Shown here: piece by piece, positions 1 through 7,928 of the stretch
Layout: each line of letters starts with the position of its first letter
Numbering within the stretch: the first letter of the stretch is position 1
NCBI RefSeq assembly: GCF_000759535.1
Contig: NZ_CP009455.1
Span: 3,224,001 to 3,288,000, forward strand
Direction of reading: 5' to 3'
DNA from: Pseudomonas cremoricolorata
GTDB taxonomy: Bacteria; Pseudomonadota; Gammaproteobacteria; Pseudomonadales; Pseudomonadaceae
DNA length: 64,000 bases
Program-made: the position numbers and the translations under genes
Notes under the pieces: generated by a model
Database searches by the model: none
Seen by the model: the letters and a program-made list of their open reading frames with translations, nothing else
Told to the model about the DNA's origin: nothing

Positions 1-476
1 CCCTTGATATCCAGATGGTTGGGCATCGGGCTGTCGGAGATCACGAGGTCGAGGCGCTGGATCGCAAGATCGCCCAGCAGGCGTTCGAGTTTGTCCTCCC
101 GACAGCTGATGCGCAGCACACCGTCCAGGGCCATGGCCGGCGCCAGCAGGCGATAGACGATGGACTTGGGCACCATATCTGCGACGCCCACGCGAAAGAC
201 GATCTGCTGTTCTTCCGGTTGCGCGCGCAGCACGGTTTCCAGTTCGCTGGCGATCTGGAACATCTGCTCGGCGTAGCTCAGGGTTTGTCGACCGCTTTCA
301 GTCAGTTCCAGCTGGCGTCCCACGCGCTGAAACAGCTCGATGTTATAGGCCTGCTCGAACAGGCTGATCTGCCCGCTGATGGTCTGTGGCGTGAGGTTCA
401 GTTGCTCGCTGGCGCGCGCGATGCTGCCGGTCTTGGCGACCACCCAGAAGTAGTGCAGTTGTCGATAATTGAGCAT
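1..476 (-). CDS. nhaR: NhaR, LysR-family regulator (3' end outside window)
   Basis: The complement reads MLNYRQLHYFWVVAKTGSIA from a start at 476 and stays open to the window edge, so about 158 N-terminal residues are visible. A LysR winged HTH occupies roughly residues 1-60 (ASEQLNLTPQTISGQISLFE). The start of the effector domain follows (FRVGVADMVPKSIVYRLL, then ISDSPMP). This order and wording closely match NhaR, which activates the Na+/H+ antiporter nhaA in enterobacteria. It is transcribed divergently from the TerC-family gene at 612, with 135 nt between them. Family membership is clear; the target gene in this organism is not visible. Confidence 0.88.
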   Translation of the reverse strand, partial: MLNYRQLHYFWVVAKTGSIARASEQLNLTPQTISGQISLFEQAYNIELFQRVGRQLELTESGRQTLSYAEQMFQIASELETVLRAQPEEQQIVFRVGVADMVPKSIVYRLLAPAMALDGVLRISCREDKLERLLGDLAIQRLDLVISDSPMPNHLDIK

Positions 477-611
477 GGTCGATGTAACAGTTCGTAAAAA
501 GCGAAGTATAGCCGCTGAAAAAACGAATTTTCCTGATGTTTTTGTCAGGCTAGGATGGCCGGTGATCACGCGCCTGCCAGGGCGCCCGACCCCTTTTGCG
601 AGATACGATCA

Positions 612-1364
612 ATGGAATACTTGCTGGAACTGGCTTCAAGCCCTACTGCCTGGGTTGCCCTCGCCACACTGGTGGCGATGGAAATCGTCCTGGGTATCGA
701 CAACCTGATCTTCATCTCCATTCTCACCAACAAATTGCCCGAGGCCTACCGTTCCAAGGCGCGGCGGGTGGGGATCAGCATGGCGTTGGTCATGCGTCTG
801 GCGCTGCTCAGCACCGTGGCGTGGATCGTGCAACTGACCGAGCCGGTGTTCGAGGTGCTGGGCAACGCGTTTTCCTGGAAAGACATGATCCTCATCGCTG
901 GTGGTCTGTTCCTGTTGTGGAAGGCGACCAAGGAGATTCACGAGAACGTCGACCCGCACGGCGCCAAGGAAGAAGACAAAGTCGGCTCGACGATCACCCT
1001 GGGCTTCGGTGCGGCGATCTTCCAGATTCTGCTGCTCGACATCGTCTTCTCCATCGACAGCATCATCACCGCCGTGGGCATGACCCAGCACCTGCCGATC
1101 ATGATCATCGCGGTGATCAGCGCGGTGATCGTGATGCTGGTCGCCGCCGATCCGCTGGCCAAGTTCATCAACGACAACCCGACCGTGGTGATGCTGGCTC
1201 TGGGCTTTTTGATCATGATCGGCATGACGCTGATCGCCGAGGGCTTTGGCGCCCATGTGCCTAAAGGCTACGTGTATGCGGCCATGGCCTTCTCGACGCT
1301 GATCGAAGTGCTCAATATCCTGGCCCGACGCGCCCGCCTCAAGCGCGAAGCCAGCGAAGGTTGA
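612..1364 (+). CDS. TerC-family integral membrane protein
   Basis: This is a 250-aa hydrophobic protein starting [20 protein letters not shown]. It has about seven membrane segments and the TerC signature acidic motifs inside helices: [14 protein letters not shown] near residue 25 and [16 protein letters not shown] near residue 145. TerC/YgdQ proteins are linked to metal-ion efflux or metalation of exported enzymes and to tellurite resistance; no substrate can be assigned here. An in-frame start exists 57 nt upstream, but ATG 612 begins at the usual family N-terminus. A REP-like hairpin follows directly and probably ends the transcript. Confidence 0.85.
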   Translation: MEYLLELASSPTAWVALATLVAMEIVLGIDNLIFISILTNKLPEAYRSKARRVGISMALVMRLALLSTVAWIVQLTEPVFEVLGNAFSWKDMILIAGGLFLLWKATKEIHENVDPHGAKEEDKVGSTITLGFGAAIFQILLLDIVFSIDSIITAVGMTQHLPIMIIAVISAVIVMLVAADPLAKFINDNPTVVMLALGFLIMIGMTLIAEGFGAHVPKGYVYAAMAFSTLIEVLNILARRARLKREASEG

Positions 1365-1374
1365 GCAAGACATA

Positions 1375-1427
1375 TCGCGGCTAAAGCCGCTGCTACGCGG
1401 CCTTTGCGGGGGCGGTTTTAGCCGCGA
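1375..1427. repeat. REP-like inverted repeat
   Basis: Perfect 11-bp arms TCGCGGCTAAA (1375-1385) and TTTAGCCGCGA (1417-1427) enclose a GC-rich loop with smaller internal complementarities. The sequence resembles the extragenic palindromes common in the Pseudomonas putida group. It lies between the convergent genes ending at 1364 and 1458, so it may also act as a bidirectional terminator, although no T-run is present. Confidence 0.65.
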
Positions 1428-1457
1428 AAGGCCGGTGTAGACCTCTCGGGTTCGAAC

Positions 1458-1619
1458 CTACACCCCAGCTTTCTTCAAGCGCACGCGTGGTGTGTGGGGG
1501 AGGGCTGCAGGACGAGCGGGGGCGTGGCGGCGCAGGATGCGCAGTACGCCCCATAGCATCGCCAGTGCAACGCTGGTCCACATGCCTATCAGCAGGATGA
1601 TTGCCATCGTCAGACTCAT
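1458..1619 (-). CDS. small single-span membrane protein, 53 aa
   Basis: The complement starts at ATG 1619 and reads MSLTMAIILLIGMWTSVALA, then a short arginine-rich tail ending RLKKAGV. One hydrophobic helix spans residues 4-27, and the positive C-terminus suggests an N-out/C-in orientation. A clear ribosome-binding sequence GAGGAGC lies 6 nt upstream of the start, which supports a real gene. The function is unknown. It is divergent from the lipoprotein gene at 1828. Confidence 0.6.
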   Translation of the reverse strand: MSLTMAIILLIGMWTSVALAMLWGVLRILRRHAPARPAALPHTPRVRLKKAGV

Positions 1620-1827
1620 GGTCGGCTCCTCGGCGTCGCTGCCTGGGGGCAGCGCTGATACAGGTGAAGTCTAGCCTGCCGTTGATGACGTTCAATTGAC
1701 CGATGGTCCTGTGACGCCGACGCCTCGTTGCGCGTGCGCTCCGGGGTATACCGTGGCGCCTGCGCCGCCTATGATCGTGGGCCGAGCCTGAGCACCATTG
1801 GCCAGGCGTTGAGACAAGCGAGAAACC

Positions 1828-2508
1828 ATGCCGCAGCATTCATCCATCGCCCGCCACCTGCGCCTTGGCCTGGCGGCGGCCTTGCTGGCCACCACCCTGG
1901 CGGGCTGCTCCAGCGCACCACCGGCGCTGCCCAAGGATCTGGCGCAGCGCGTCGAGATCAGCGGCGTGCCGTTCTTCCGCGGCAACGCCTACCACGGCGG
2001 CGCCTTGGCCCTGGCGACCCTGCTGTCCCAGCAAGGGGTGAATGTCACCCCGGGCCTTTTGGACAAACCCCTCGGCCTGCCGGAGCAGATCGATCATTTG
2101 CAAACCGCCATTCCCCGCGTGGCCCGTGAATACGGCCTAGTCGTGTATCCGCTGGACAAACGCCTGGAAGCCTTGCTGGTGCAAGTGGCCGCGGGCAACC
2201 CGGTGCTGCTGCGTTATCAGGAAGGTTCGAGCTTCTGGTCCGAGCCGCGCTATGCGGTGCTGGTCGGCTATGACCGTTACAAGAAGCGCGTGCTGCTGCG
2301 CGCAGGCATGGACCGCAGGCGCCTGGTCGACTTCGCCGATTTCGACAAGGCCTGGCGCCAGGAGGGCAGTTGGGCGGTGTTGCTGCAACCGCCGCGGCAG
2401 TTGCCGGCCAATGTCGACCGCGAGCGCTGGCTCAAAGGCGCAGAAGACCTGGCCCATGAGGGTCAGGAAGTCGCTGCACGGCAAGCCGTGCGCCGCCTGC
2501 AGGAATGA
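1828..2508 (+). CDS. lipoprotein with degenerate C39-peptidase-like domain
   Basis: The N-terminus is a lipoprotein signal with lipobox TLAGC (Cys27), so the 226-aa product should be membrane anchored. Residues about 45-185 have the shape of a C39 double-glycine peptidase domain: GVPFFRG at the start, then VLLRYQEG and RYAVLVGYDRYKKRVLL. The expected catalytic Cys (after the GVPFF segment) reads HGG. The His normally before VVVGYD is replaced by RY. It is therefore probably a non-catalytic binding or scaffold protein. The C-terminus carries a short TPR-like helix. A hairpin follows at 2519. Confidence 0.7.
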   Translation: MPQHSSIARHLRLGLAAALLATTLAGCSSAPPALPKDLAQRVEISGVPFFRGNAYHGGALALATLLSQQGVNVTPGLLDKPLGLPEQIDHLQTAIPRVAREYGLVVYPLDKRLEALLVQVAAGNPVLLRYQEGSSFWSEPRYAVLVGYDRYKKRVLLRAGMDRRRLVDFADFDKAWRQEGSWAVLLQPPRQLPANVDRERWLKGAEDLAHEGQEVAARQAVRRLQE

Positions 2509-2518
2509 TGGGGAAAGT

Positions 2519-2541
2519 GCCGGGGCAGTCGTTGCCCCGGC
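2519..2541. terminator. hairpin between convergent genes
   Basis: GCCGGGGCA (2519-2527), a 5-nt loop and TGCCCCGGC (2533-2541) form a perfect 9-bp stem. It sits between the convergent ends at 2508 and 2551. No strong T-run follows on either side, so termination is inferred from position. Confidence 0.5.
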
Positions 2542-2550
2542 CAGAAGGTG

Positions 2551-3834
2551 TCAGAAGCCGAGGCGGTCGCGCAGGCTGTAGTACCAGGCGCCCAGGGCGC
2601 TGAAAGGCACGCGCAGCAATTGCCCACCGGGGAACGGGTAGTGCGGCAGGCCGGCGAAGGCGTCGAAACGTTCGGCCTGGCCGCGCAGGGCCTCGGCCAG
2701 CACCTTGCCCGCCAGGTGGGTGTAGGTCACGCCATGGCCCGAGCAGCCCTGGGAGTAGTAGATGTTGTCGCCAATCCGGCCAACCTGAGGCAGGCGCGAC
2801 AGCGTCAGCAGGAAGTTGCCGGTCCAGGCGTAGTCGATCTTGACGTTCTTCAGTTGCGGGAAGGCCTTGAGCATCTTCGGCCGGATGATGGCTTCGATGT
2901 TCTGCGGGTCACGCGCGCCATACACCACACCGCCGCCGAAGATCAGTCGCTTGTCCTGGGTCAGACGGTAGTAGTCGAGCAGGTAGTTGCAGTCTTCCAC
3001 GCAGTAGTCCTGCGGCAGCAGGCTGCGCGCCAGTTCTTCACCCAGCGGTTCGGTGGTGATGACCTGCGTGCCACACGGCATCGACTTGGCCGCCAGCTCT
3101 GGCACCAGATTGCCCAGGTAGGCGTTGCCGGCGACGATGATGAACTTGCTGCGAATGCTGCCTTGCGGGGTATGCACCACAGGGCTTGCGCCGCGCTCGA
3201 TACGAATCGCCGGGCTTTGCTCGTAGATGACGCCGCCCAGCGACTCCACCGCGGCGGCTTCGCCGAGGGCCAGGTTGAGCGGGTGGATGTGCCCACCGCT
3301 CATGTCGAGCATGCCGCCCAGGTAATTGTCACAGGCGACCACTTGGCGAATACGCGACTGGTCCATCAGTTCCAGCTGAGTGTGGCCATAGCGCTCCCAC
3401 AGGCGTTTTTGCGCTTCCAGATGGGCCATTTGCTTGGGGGTGAGCGCCGCGAAGACGCCGCCATCTTTGAGGTCGCAGTCGATGCCGTAGGTGGCGATGC
3501 GCTCGCGGATGATCCGACCGCCCTCGAACGCCATCTCCCCGAGCAGTTGGGCCTGACGCGCGCCAACCGTGCGCTCGATGACATCGATGTCGCGGCTATA
3601 ACTGTTGACGATCTGCCCGCCGTTGCGCCCGGAGGCGCCGAAGCCGACCTTGGCGGCCTCCAGCACAGTGACCTTGAAACCGTTCTCCAGCAGGAACAGT
3701 GCGCTTGAAAGGCCGGTATAGCCGGCGCCGATGATGCACACATCGGTTTCCACCTGCCCTTGCAGCGCTGGACGTGCTGGCACCGGGTTGGCCGAGGCGG
3801 CGTAGTAGGACTGGGGGTAGCGGGTGTCAGCCAT
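2551..3834 (-). CDS. puuB: FAD-dependent oxidase, gamma-glutamylputrescine oxidase-like (PuuB)
   Basis: The 427-aa product from ATG 3834 starts MADTRYPQSYYAAS. It has the Rossmann FAD motif VCIIGAGYTGLSSALFLLE near residue 33 and the DAO-family pattern GASGRNGGQIVNSYSRD. A further glycine-rich stretch, YYSQGCSGHGVTYTHLAGK, lies near the C-terminus. This matches PuuB-type oxidases, which oxidise the gamma-glutamylated amine in putrescine breakdown and release hydrogen peroxide. An upstream in-frame start at 3939 is possible, but the family N-terminus begins at 3834. No other put/puu genes adjoin, so the exact amine is uncertain. Confidence 0.75.
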   Translation of the reverse strand: MADTRYPQSYYAASANPVPARPALQGQVETDVCIIGAGYTGLSSALFLLENGFKVTVLEAAKVGFGASGRNGGQIVNSYSRDIDVIERTVGARQAQLLGEMAFEGGRIIRERIATYGIDCDLKDGGVFAALTPKQMAHLEAQKRLWERYGHTQLELMDQSRIRQVVACDNYLGGMLDMSGGHIHPLNLALGEAAAVESLGGVIYEQSPAIRIERGASPVVHTPQGSIRSKFIIVAGNAYLGNLVPELAAKSMPCGTQVITTEPLGEELARSLLPQDYCVEDCNYLLDYYRLTQDKRLIFGGGVVYGARDPQNIEAIIRPKMLKAFPQLKNVKIDYAWTGNFLLTLSRLPQVGRIGDNIYYSQGCSGHGVTYTHLAGKVLAEALRGQAERFDAFAGLPHYPFPGGQLLRVPFSALGAWYYSLRDRLGF

Positions 3835-3996
3835 GGCGGGGAAAACCTCGTGTTTTATATTTTTAACGGATGCGCCGATGCTATCAACAATAATGAACAC
3901 CTGCCAGTCATGCGGAAAAAAACCCGGACGGCAGGTCATTGCCGCTACTCAAAGAGAAATTGATTAGGATTCAGTGGCTTACCCGTTAAATAAGTG

Positions 3997-4024
3997 TTGA
4001 CAGGGTGATTATTCTGCGTAGAAT
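3997..4024 (+). promoter_or_regulatory. sigma70 promoter of first tRNA-Val
   Basis: TTGACA (3997-4002), a 16-nt spacer and TAGAAT (4019-4024) precede the tRNA by 15 nt. The GC-rich discriminator GCGCCCC is typical of stable-RNA promoters under stringent control. Confidence 0.8.
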
Positions 4025-4038
4025 GCGCCCCACACGAC

Positions 4039-4115
4039 AGGCACATAGCTCAGTTGGTTAGAGCACCACCTTGACATGGTGGGGGTCGTTGGTTCGAGTC
4101 CAATTGTGCCTACCA
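4039..4115 (+). tRNA. tRNA-Val (GAC), copy 1
   Basis: The 77-nt cloverleaf includes an encoded CCA. The acceptor pairs AGGCACA with TGTGCCT, the anticodon stem CCACC/GGTGG holds TTGACAT with anticodon GAC, and the T-loop reads GGTTCGAGTCC. It is identical over 77 nt to the second copy at 4287. Confidence 0.95.
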
Positions 4116-4123
4116 AACACGCT

Positions 4124-4154
4124 AAAAAGGCGATCCGCGAGGGTCGCCTTTTTT
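4124..4154 (+). terminator. rho-independent terminator of tRNA-Val copy 1
   Basis: AAAAGGCGA pairs with TCGCCTTTT around a 10-nt loop, followed by a T-run. Confidence 0.85.
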
Positions 4155-4243
4155 GCATTTTGGTTTCCGGTCGGGGCATTTCCGCGTTCCAACCTGTGGC
4201 CACGGGCTTACGCAAATTTTTGATTACTTTGAAGAAAAAGCGC

Positions 4244-4272
4244 TTTACAGGGAACGCTTTGCTCTCTAATAT
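4244..4272 (+). promoter_or_regulatory. sigma70 promoter of second tRNA-Val
   Basis: TTTACA (4244-4249), a 17-nt spacer and TAATAT (4267-4272) are followed by the same GCGCCCC discriminator and CACACGAC leader as copy 1. Confidence 0.8.
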
Positions 4273-4286
4273 GCGCCCCACACGAC

Positions 4287-4363
4287 AGGCACATAGCTCA
4301 GTTGGTTAGAGCACCACCTTGACATGGTGGGGGTCGTTGGTTCGAGTCCAATTGTGCCTACCA
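4287..4363 (+). tRNA. tRNA-Val (GAC), copy 2
   Basis: This is an exact duplicate of the tRNA at 4039-4115, with anticodon GAC and encoded CCA. It has its own promoter and its own terminator, so it is a separate transcription unit. Confidence 0.95.
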
Positions 4364-4389
4364 TATAAAGTCCTGGTTTCCAGGCAGTG

Positions 4390-4420
4390 AAAGGGCGATC
4401 CGAAAGGGTCGCCCTTTTTC
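4390..4420 (+). terminator. rho-independent terminator of tRNA-Val copy 2
   Basis: AAAGGGCGA and TCGCCCTTT pair around a 10-nt loop, followed by a T-run. The hairpin is a near-copy of the one after tRNA copy 1. Confidence 0.85.
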
Positions 4421-4599
4421 GTTTGCGTGTTTCGTCAGGTCGTCGGCCGCGCAGCCTGCACAGCGCTGCGGCGTTGTGTCGCGCTGCGCTTGCAAAGCCG
4501 TTCAATCGCTCGCTTACAGCCGAGCGGCGCGGCCACGGCGGCCCGGTTCGTACCACTTGGCGTGCTAGAATCCGCCCCTTCGAAACAGGAGGTACACGC

Positions 4600-5169
4600 G
4601 TGCGCAAACTGGCAGTGGTAATGGCAGTGCTGGCCTTGGCTGGCTGTGAGAACGAGGTCGAAGGCATCCACAAGCAAGTTGCCGAGCACCTGCACAACCC
4701 CAAGACCGCCAAATTCGCCAACGTGCGAATCGACACCCAAGGCATGGTGTGCGGCCAGGTCCGCGGCAAGGACGACAACGGTCAGTTCGAAGCCTATCGC
4801 AGCTATGTCGCCGTGAAGCGTGATGGCCAGTACCAGATTCTCGTGGACGACACCGGCAACAACCTGCCGATCCGAGAGTTGTGCGGCGGTGCCGATCTGC
4901 AGCGCCGGGCCGATGCCCTGGCTGACCAGCCGGCGCCCGATGGCTGGGACGTCGAGGTGATTCAAGGCGCCAACATGGGCGCGCTGAGCGACATGACCGC
5001 CCGGCTCATCGAGAAAGGCATCCCTTCCTGGGTCGAATATCGCGCCGGCAAGCCGGTGGTACTGATGGGGCCGTTCCCCAGCAAGGCTGAAGCCGATGCG
5101 CGCAAGGCCGACGTGATGGCACGTTTGGGCACTGACTCAGTGGTCATTCAGCACGGTGTGGAACGCTGA
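4600..5169 (+). CDS. SPOR-domain lipoprotein
   Basis: A GTG start at 4600 follows a strong AGGAGG. The 189-aa product begins VRKLAVVMAVLALAGCENEV, with lipobox LAGC at residue 16. The last 75 residues form a SPOR domain (WDVEVIQGANMGALSDMTAR, then VVLMGPFPSKAEADARKAD). SPOR domains bind denuded glycan strands, so a septal or cell-wall role outside the cytoplasm is likely. The middle (residues 20-110) is a conserved unknown segment. The frame extends upstream to 4387, but that would remove the signal from the N-terminus. Confidence 0.75.
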   Translation: MRKLAVVMAVLALAGCENEVEGIHKQVAEHLHNPKTAKFANVRIDTQGMVCGQVRGKDDNGQFEAYRSYVAVKRDGQYQILVDDTGNNLPIRELCGGADLQRRADALADQPAPDGWDVEVIQGANMGALSDMTARLIEKGIPSWVEYRAGKPVVLMGPFPSKAEADARKADVMARLGTDSVVIQHGVER

Positions 5170-5282
5170 GCGGCCGTGGTACTCCAATGGGCAAGGAAGC
5201 CCGAGTTCAAGCCTGATGCGCCTGCCCTCGGGCGCGTTGACGACTATGCTTGGATGGGCAGACGCTGAAGCGGGGAGGCCTC

Positions 5283-5708
5283 ATGTCTACGTTGGAAAAG
5301 GCCATCATCATCGCCGCCATTGCCCACGATGGGCAGTTCGACAAAGGTGGCTCGCCGTACATTCTGCACCCACTGCGGGTGATGCGGCGAATGCATACCC
5401 AGGAAGAGCGCATCGTCGCGGTGCTGCACGATGTACTGGAAGACACCGCGCTGACGGTCTCGGACCTGGCCCGAGAAGGCTTCAACCTGAAGGTTCTGGC
5501 GGCCCTGCTGGCGCTGAGCCGGCGCGGCGACGAGCCTTATGAATCGTTCGTCCAGCGCCTGGGCAGCGATCCGCTGGCGCGCGCAGTCAAGCTGGCCGAT
5601 CTGGCCGACAACAGCGACATGACGCGCATTCCCACCCCTGGCCCCGCCGACTTGCAACGCCTCAGCCGTTATCGCCAGGCCAGCGCCTACCTGCAAGCGT
5701 TGGCCTGA
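5283..5708 (+). CDS. small HD-domain hydrolase, alarmone-hydrolase (SpoT/MESH1) type
   Basis: The 141-aa product starts after GGGAGG. It has the Mn-binding HD-family residues: HDGQFDKGGSPYILHPLRV near the N-terminus, then VLHDVLEDTALT and VKLADLADNSD. The HDxxED motif matches the hydrolase half of RelA/SpoT enzymes and of stand-alone small alarmone hydrolases, which cleave (p)ppGpp at the 3' position. No synthetase domain is present. The activity is inferred from motifs; the in vivo substrate could be another nucleotide. Confidence 0.72.
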   Translation: MSTLEKAIIIAAIAHDGQFDKGGSPYILHPLRVMRRMHTQEERIVAVLHDVLEDTALTVSDLAREGFNLKVLAALLALSRRGDEPYESFVQRLGSDPLARAVKLADLADNSDMTRIPTPGPADLQRLSRYRQASAYLQALA

Positions 5709-5718
5709 GCCTGGCCCC

Positions 5719-5961
5719 TCAATCCTCCTTCGGCACCGTCCAGAAAATCTGCACGCCGCCATCGTCGCGGTGGGCGAGGGTGACGTTGTCGTTTTCGGCG
5801 ATCTCTTCGAGCAGCGTTTCCCAGTCATCAACGGTTTCGTGCTCAAGACGGAAGATCAGCGCTGTCTTGCTGCGCTGCGCGGCGGTGCCGTTGATGATTT
5901 TCTGGATGCGGACGCCCAACTGCGTGTAGCTGCTTGGGGTCGTGGCGGCGGTGCTGGCCAT
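5719..5961 (-). CDS. DUF1654 protein, 80 aa
   Basis: MASTAATTPSSYTQLGVRIQ is followed by KIINGTAAQRSK and WETLLEEIAENDNVTLAHRD. This pattern is typical of the Pseudomonas DUF1654 family of small cytoplasmic proteins. No function is known. It faces the HD-hydrolase gene with a 10-nt convergent gap. Confidence 0.75.
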   Translation of the reverse strand: MASTAATTPSSYTQLGVRIQKIINGTAAQRSKTALIFRLEHETVDDWETLLEEIAENDNVTLAHRDDGGVQIFWTVPKED

Positions 5962-6028
5962 GGATCGGCTTCCTAGGTGGCTGTATGTGCGTACAGTATT
6001 TCAACGCCAGCCTTTGCGCAACTGCGGC

Positions 6029-6589
6029 TCAGCGCATGAAGTGCACTTTGCCCGTATCGTCGTTGCCCATGTACATGCCGTACACCCCGGCCTTGCGTTC
6101 TAGGATGTAGCGTTCGAGGATCTGCCGGATCGCGGGGTAGTAGATCTCGTCCCAGGGGATGTCGTCGGGGTCGAAGAAGCGGTAGGTGAGGGTCTCAGGG
6201 CCGTGCTCGCCGGTTTCTTCCACAGCCAGGGCGCGGAAGATGATGTACACCTCGCTGATCTTCGGCACGCTGAAGATCGAGTAGGGCGAGACGATGTCGG
6301 CGCGCACTCCGGTTTCTTCCCAGACCTCGCGCAGGGCAGCGTCCTCGGTGGTTTCCCCGGCTTCCATGAAGCCTGCGGGCAAGGTCCAGGTACCGGGCTT
6401 GGGCGGGATGGCGCGCTGGCACAGCAGGTAGCGGCCCTCGCGCTCGATGATGCAGCCGGCGATGATCTTGGGGTTTATGTAGTGAATGTAGCCACACGCG
6501 CAGAACAGGCGTTCATGGGTGTCGCCGCTGGGGATGCCCCGAACGAGTGCCTGGGTGCAATGTGGGCAGTAGCGCGGGGCGATGGCCAT
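6029..6589 (-). CDS. NUDIX hydrolase with N-terminal zinc ribbon
   Basis: The 186-aa product has four cysteines in a ribbon at the N-terminus (YCPHCTQAL, then CACGYIHY). The Nudix box GFMEAGETTEDAALREVWEE lies near residue 75 with all catalytic glutamates. The fold hydrolyses nucleoside diphosphates linked to another moiety; NADH or ADP-ribose-type substrates are common for the ribbon-containing subgroup. The gene lies 2 nt after the GntR regulator stop on the same strand, so the two may be co-transcribed. Confidence 0.8.
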   Translation of the reverse strand: MAIAPRYCPHCTQALVRGIPSGDTHERLFCACGYIHYINPKIIAGCIIEREGRYLLCQRAIPPKPGTWTLPAGFMEAGETTEDAALREVWEETGVRADIVSPYSIFSVPKISEVYIIFRALAVEETGEHGPETLTYRFFDPDDIPWDEIYYPAIRQILERYILERKAGVYGMYMGNDDTGKVHFMR

Positions 6590-6591
6590 GA

Positions 6592-7344
6592 TCAGCGACC
6601 TATGCGCGGGTCTTTCTGGGTCAATGGCTCGGCGATCGGGCGCACCGGGGTGTCGTCTTCCTGCTTCTGGCGCAGGTACTCGAGGGCAACGGCAGCGGCG
6701 GCACGAACATGGTCTACCGAGGCCTGGTGAGCAGCGTGCGGGTCGCCGCTCTTGATCGCTTCGACCATTTTCTCCATTTCCCGGTTACTGGCGCCGCGGC
6801 GATTGTGCTGCGACACCGAGGTGGCTCGCAGGTAGCTGATGCGCGCCTGCAACTGGCGCAGCTGCTGGGCGGCGACGCGGTTGCCTGAGCCTTCGAGCAG
6901 CACGTCATAGAAGCCTTGCACCGATTCGAGCACTTGTTGCAGCTCGCCCTGCTCGAGCGACTCGCGGTTTTCTTCCAGCGCCCGTTCCAGGGCACGGATG
7001 TCCTTGCTCTTGGCATTGAGGGTGAAGAGTTGAACGATCAGCCCTTCGAGCACGCAACGCAGCTCGTAGATGTCGCGGGCATCTTCCAGGGTGATGATGG
7101 CGACCCTCGGCCCCTTGGCGTCGGCGAACTCCACCAGCCCTTCGGACTCCAGGTGACGCAGCGCCTCGCGCACCGAAGTGCGGCTGACCCCGAGACGATC
7201 GCACAGGTCGCGCTCGACCAGGCGGTCGCCTGGCAGCAGGTGGAAATTCATGATCGCGCTGCGCAGCTTGTCTAGCACGATCTCGCGCAGGGTGACGGGG
7301 TTGCGGTTGACCTTGAAGCTGTCGTCGAGGGGCTGGCGTTTCAT
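6592..7344 (-). CDS. GntR-family regulator, FadR/FCD subfamily
   Basis: Residues 18-80 form a GntR winged HTH (LREIVLDKLRSAIMNFHLLPG, DLCDRLGVSRTSVREALRHL). The remaining 160 residues are an all-helical FCD effector domain with metal/ligand-type residues (DIYELRCVLEG near residue 100; ISYLRATSVSQHNR). The length of 250 aa is normal. FCD regulators usually repress a neighbouring catabolic operon until bound by a substrate or intermediate. The likely operators are the ATGGTATACCAT-type sites at 11434, 13317 and 13495, all within the adjacent gene cluster. Confidence 0.85.
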   Translation of the reverse strand: MKRQPLDDSFKVNRNPVTLREIVLDKLRSAIMNFHLLPGDRLVERDLCDRLGVSRTSVREALRHLESEGLVEFADAKGPRVAIITLEDARDIYELRCVLEGLIVQLFTLNAKSKDIRALERALEENRESLEQGELQQVLESVQGFYDVLLEGSGNRVAAQQLRQLQARISYLRATSVSQHNRRGASNREMEKMVEAIKSGDPHAAHQASVDHVRAAAAVALEYLRQKQEDDTPVRPIAEPLTQKDPRIGR

Positions 7345-7381
7345 TGGGTGCGCTCTAATAGAGGCTGTGCGCCCATATCAG

Positions 7382-7408
7382 GGAAGCACCGCGAACCGAG
7401 GTGCTTCC
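7382..7408 (-). terminator. hairpin after the CMD-like gene
   Basis: GGAAGCACC and GGTGCTTCC form a perfect 9-bp stem with a 9-nt loop just beyond the stop at 7433 on the minus strand. There is no T-run, so it may be an RNA-stabilising or partial terminator hairpin before gntR. Confidence 0.5.
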
Positions 7409-7432
7409 TGCAGTGGTTCGAACAGCCCGTTG

Positions 7433-7822
7433 TTATCGGGTTGACTCTGCGTCGGCCTCGGCGAACGCTTCGCGGGCCAGGCGGAAACTGTCCACCGCCG
7501 CGGGTACGCCGCAATAGATGCCGACCTGCAGAAGGATCTCGCGAATCTGTTCACGGCTCAGGCCGTTGCGCAGTGCGCCGCGGATGTGCAACTTGAGTTC
7601 GTGCGGCCGGTTGAGGGCGGAAATCATGGCCAAGTTTATCATGCTGCGCTCTTTGAGCGACAAGCCGTCACGGCCCCAGACATGGCCCCAGCAGTACTCG
7701 GTGACCAGATCCTGCAACGGCTTGTTGAAATCGTCGGCGTTCTCGATCGAGCGATTGACGTAAGCCTCGCCCAGCACTTGCGTGCGGATCGCCAGGCCTT
7801 TTTCGTACTTCTCGTTGCTCAT
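7433..7822 (-). CDS. carboxymuconolactone decarboxylase (CMD/AhpD-like) family protein
   Basis: The start at 7822 (MSNEKYEKGLAIR) has GGAG 7 nt upstream; an ATG two codons earlier lacks spacing. The 129-aa product has the CMD fold signature: YCWGHVWGRDGLSLKERSMI, then ELKLHIRGALRNGLSREQI and GIYCGVPAAVDSFRLA. In 4-carboxymuconolactone decarboxylase this fold decarboxylates a lactone; other members are peroxidase-like. The classic CxxC of AhpD is absent, which favours a decarboxylase or isomerase type. It is the last gene of the minus-strand operon 11395-7433. Confidence 0.8.
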   Translation of the reverse strand: MSNEKYEKGLAIRTQVLGEAYVNRSIENADDFNKPLQDLVTEYCWGHVWGRDGLSLKERSMINLAMISALNRPHELKLHIRGALRNGLSREQIREILLQVGIYCGVPAAVDSFRLAREAFAEADAESTR

Positions 7823-7879
7823 CTGCATGCTCCGAATGAAAACGGGGGCCACAACCGAGGGTGAGTGGGCGCGGCCCCC

Positions 7880-7915
7880 AAAAAAGGCTCTGCCAGACCT
7901 GGCGCAGGCCAGGTC
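7880..7915 (-). terminator. possible attenuator between flavin reductase and CMD genes
   Basis: On the minus strand GACCTGGC, a 4-nt loop and GCCAGGTC form a stem (7896-7915), followed after about ten nt by six T residues (7885-7880). It lies in the 106-nt gap inside the operon and could reduce expression of the distal CMD gene. Confidence 0.4.
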
Positions 7916-7928
7916 GGCAAAGGACGGA

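Noticed and set aside
2548..3708. 386-aa open frame on the plus strand opposite the PuuB-like gene
   Set aside because: It is the antisense shadow of a well-supported gene and shows the His/Gln/Ala-rich composition usual for such frames in GC-rich DNA.
4039..4363. Tandem tRNA-Val copies as att sites left by an excised element
   Set aside because: Both copies are complete and have their own promoter and terminator, which fits simple gene duplication.
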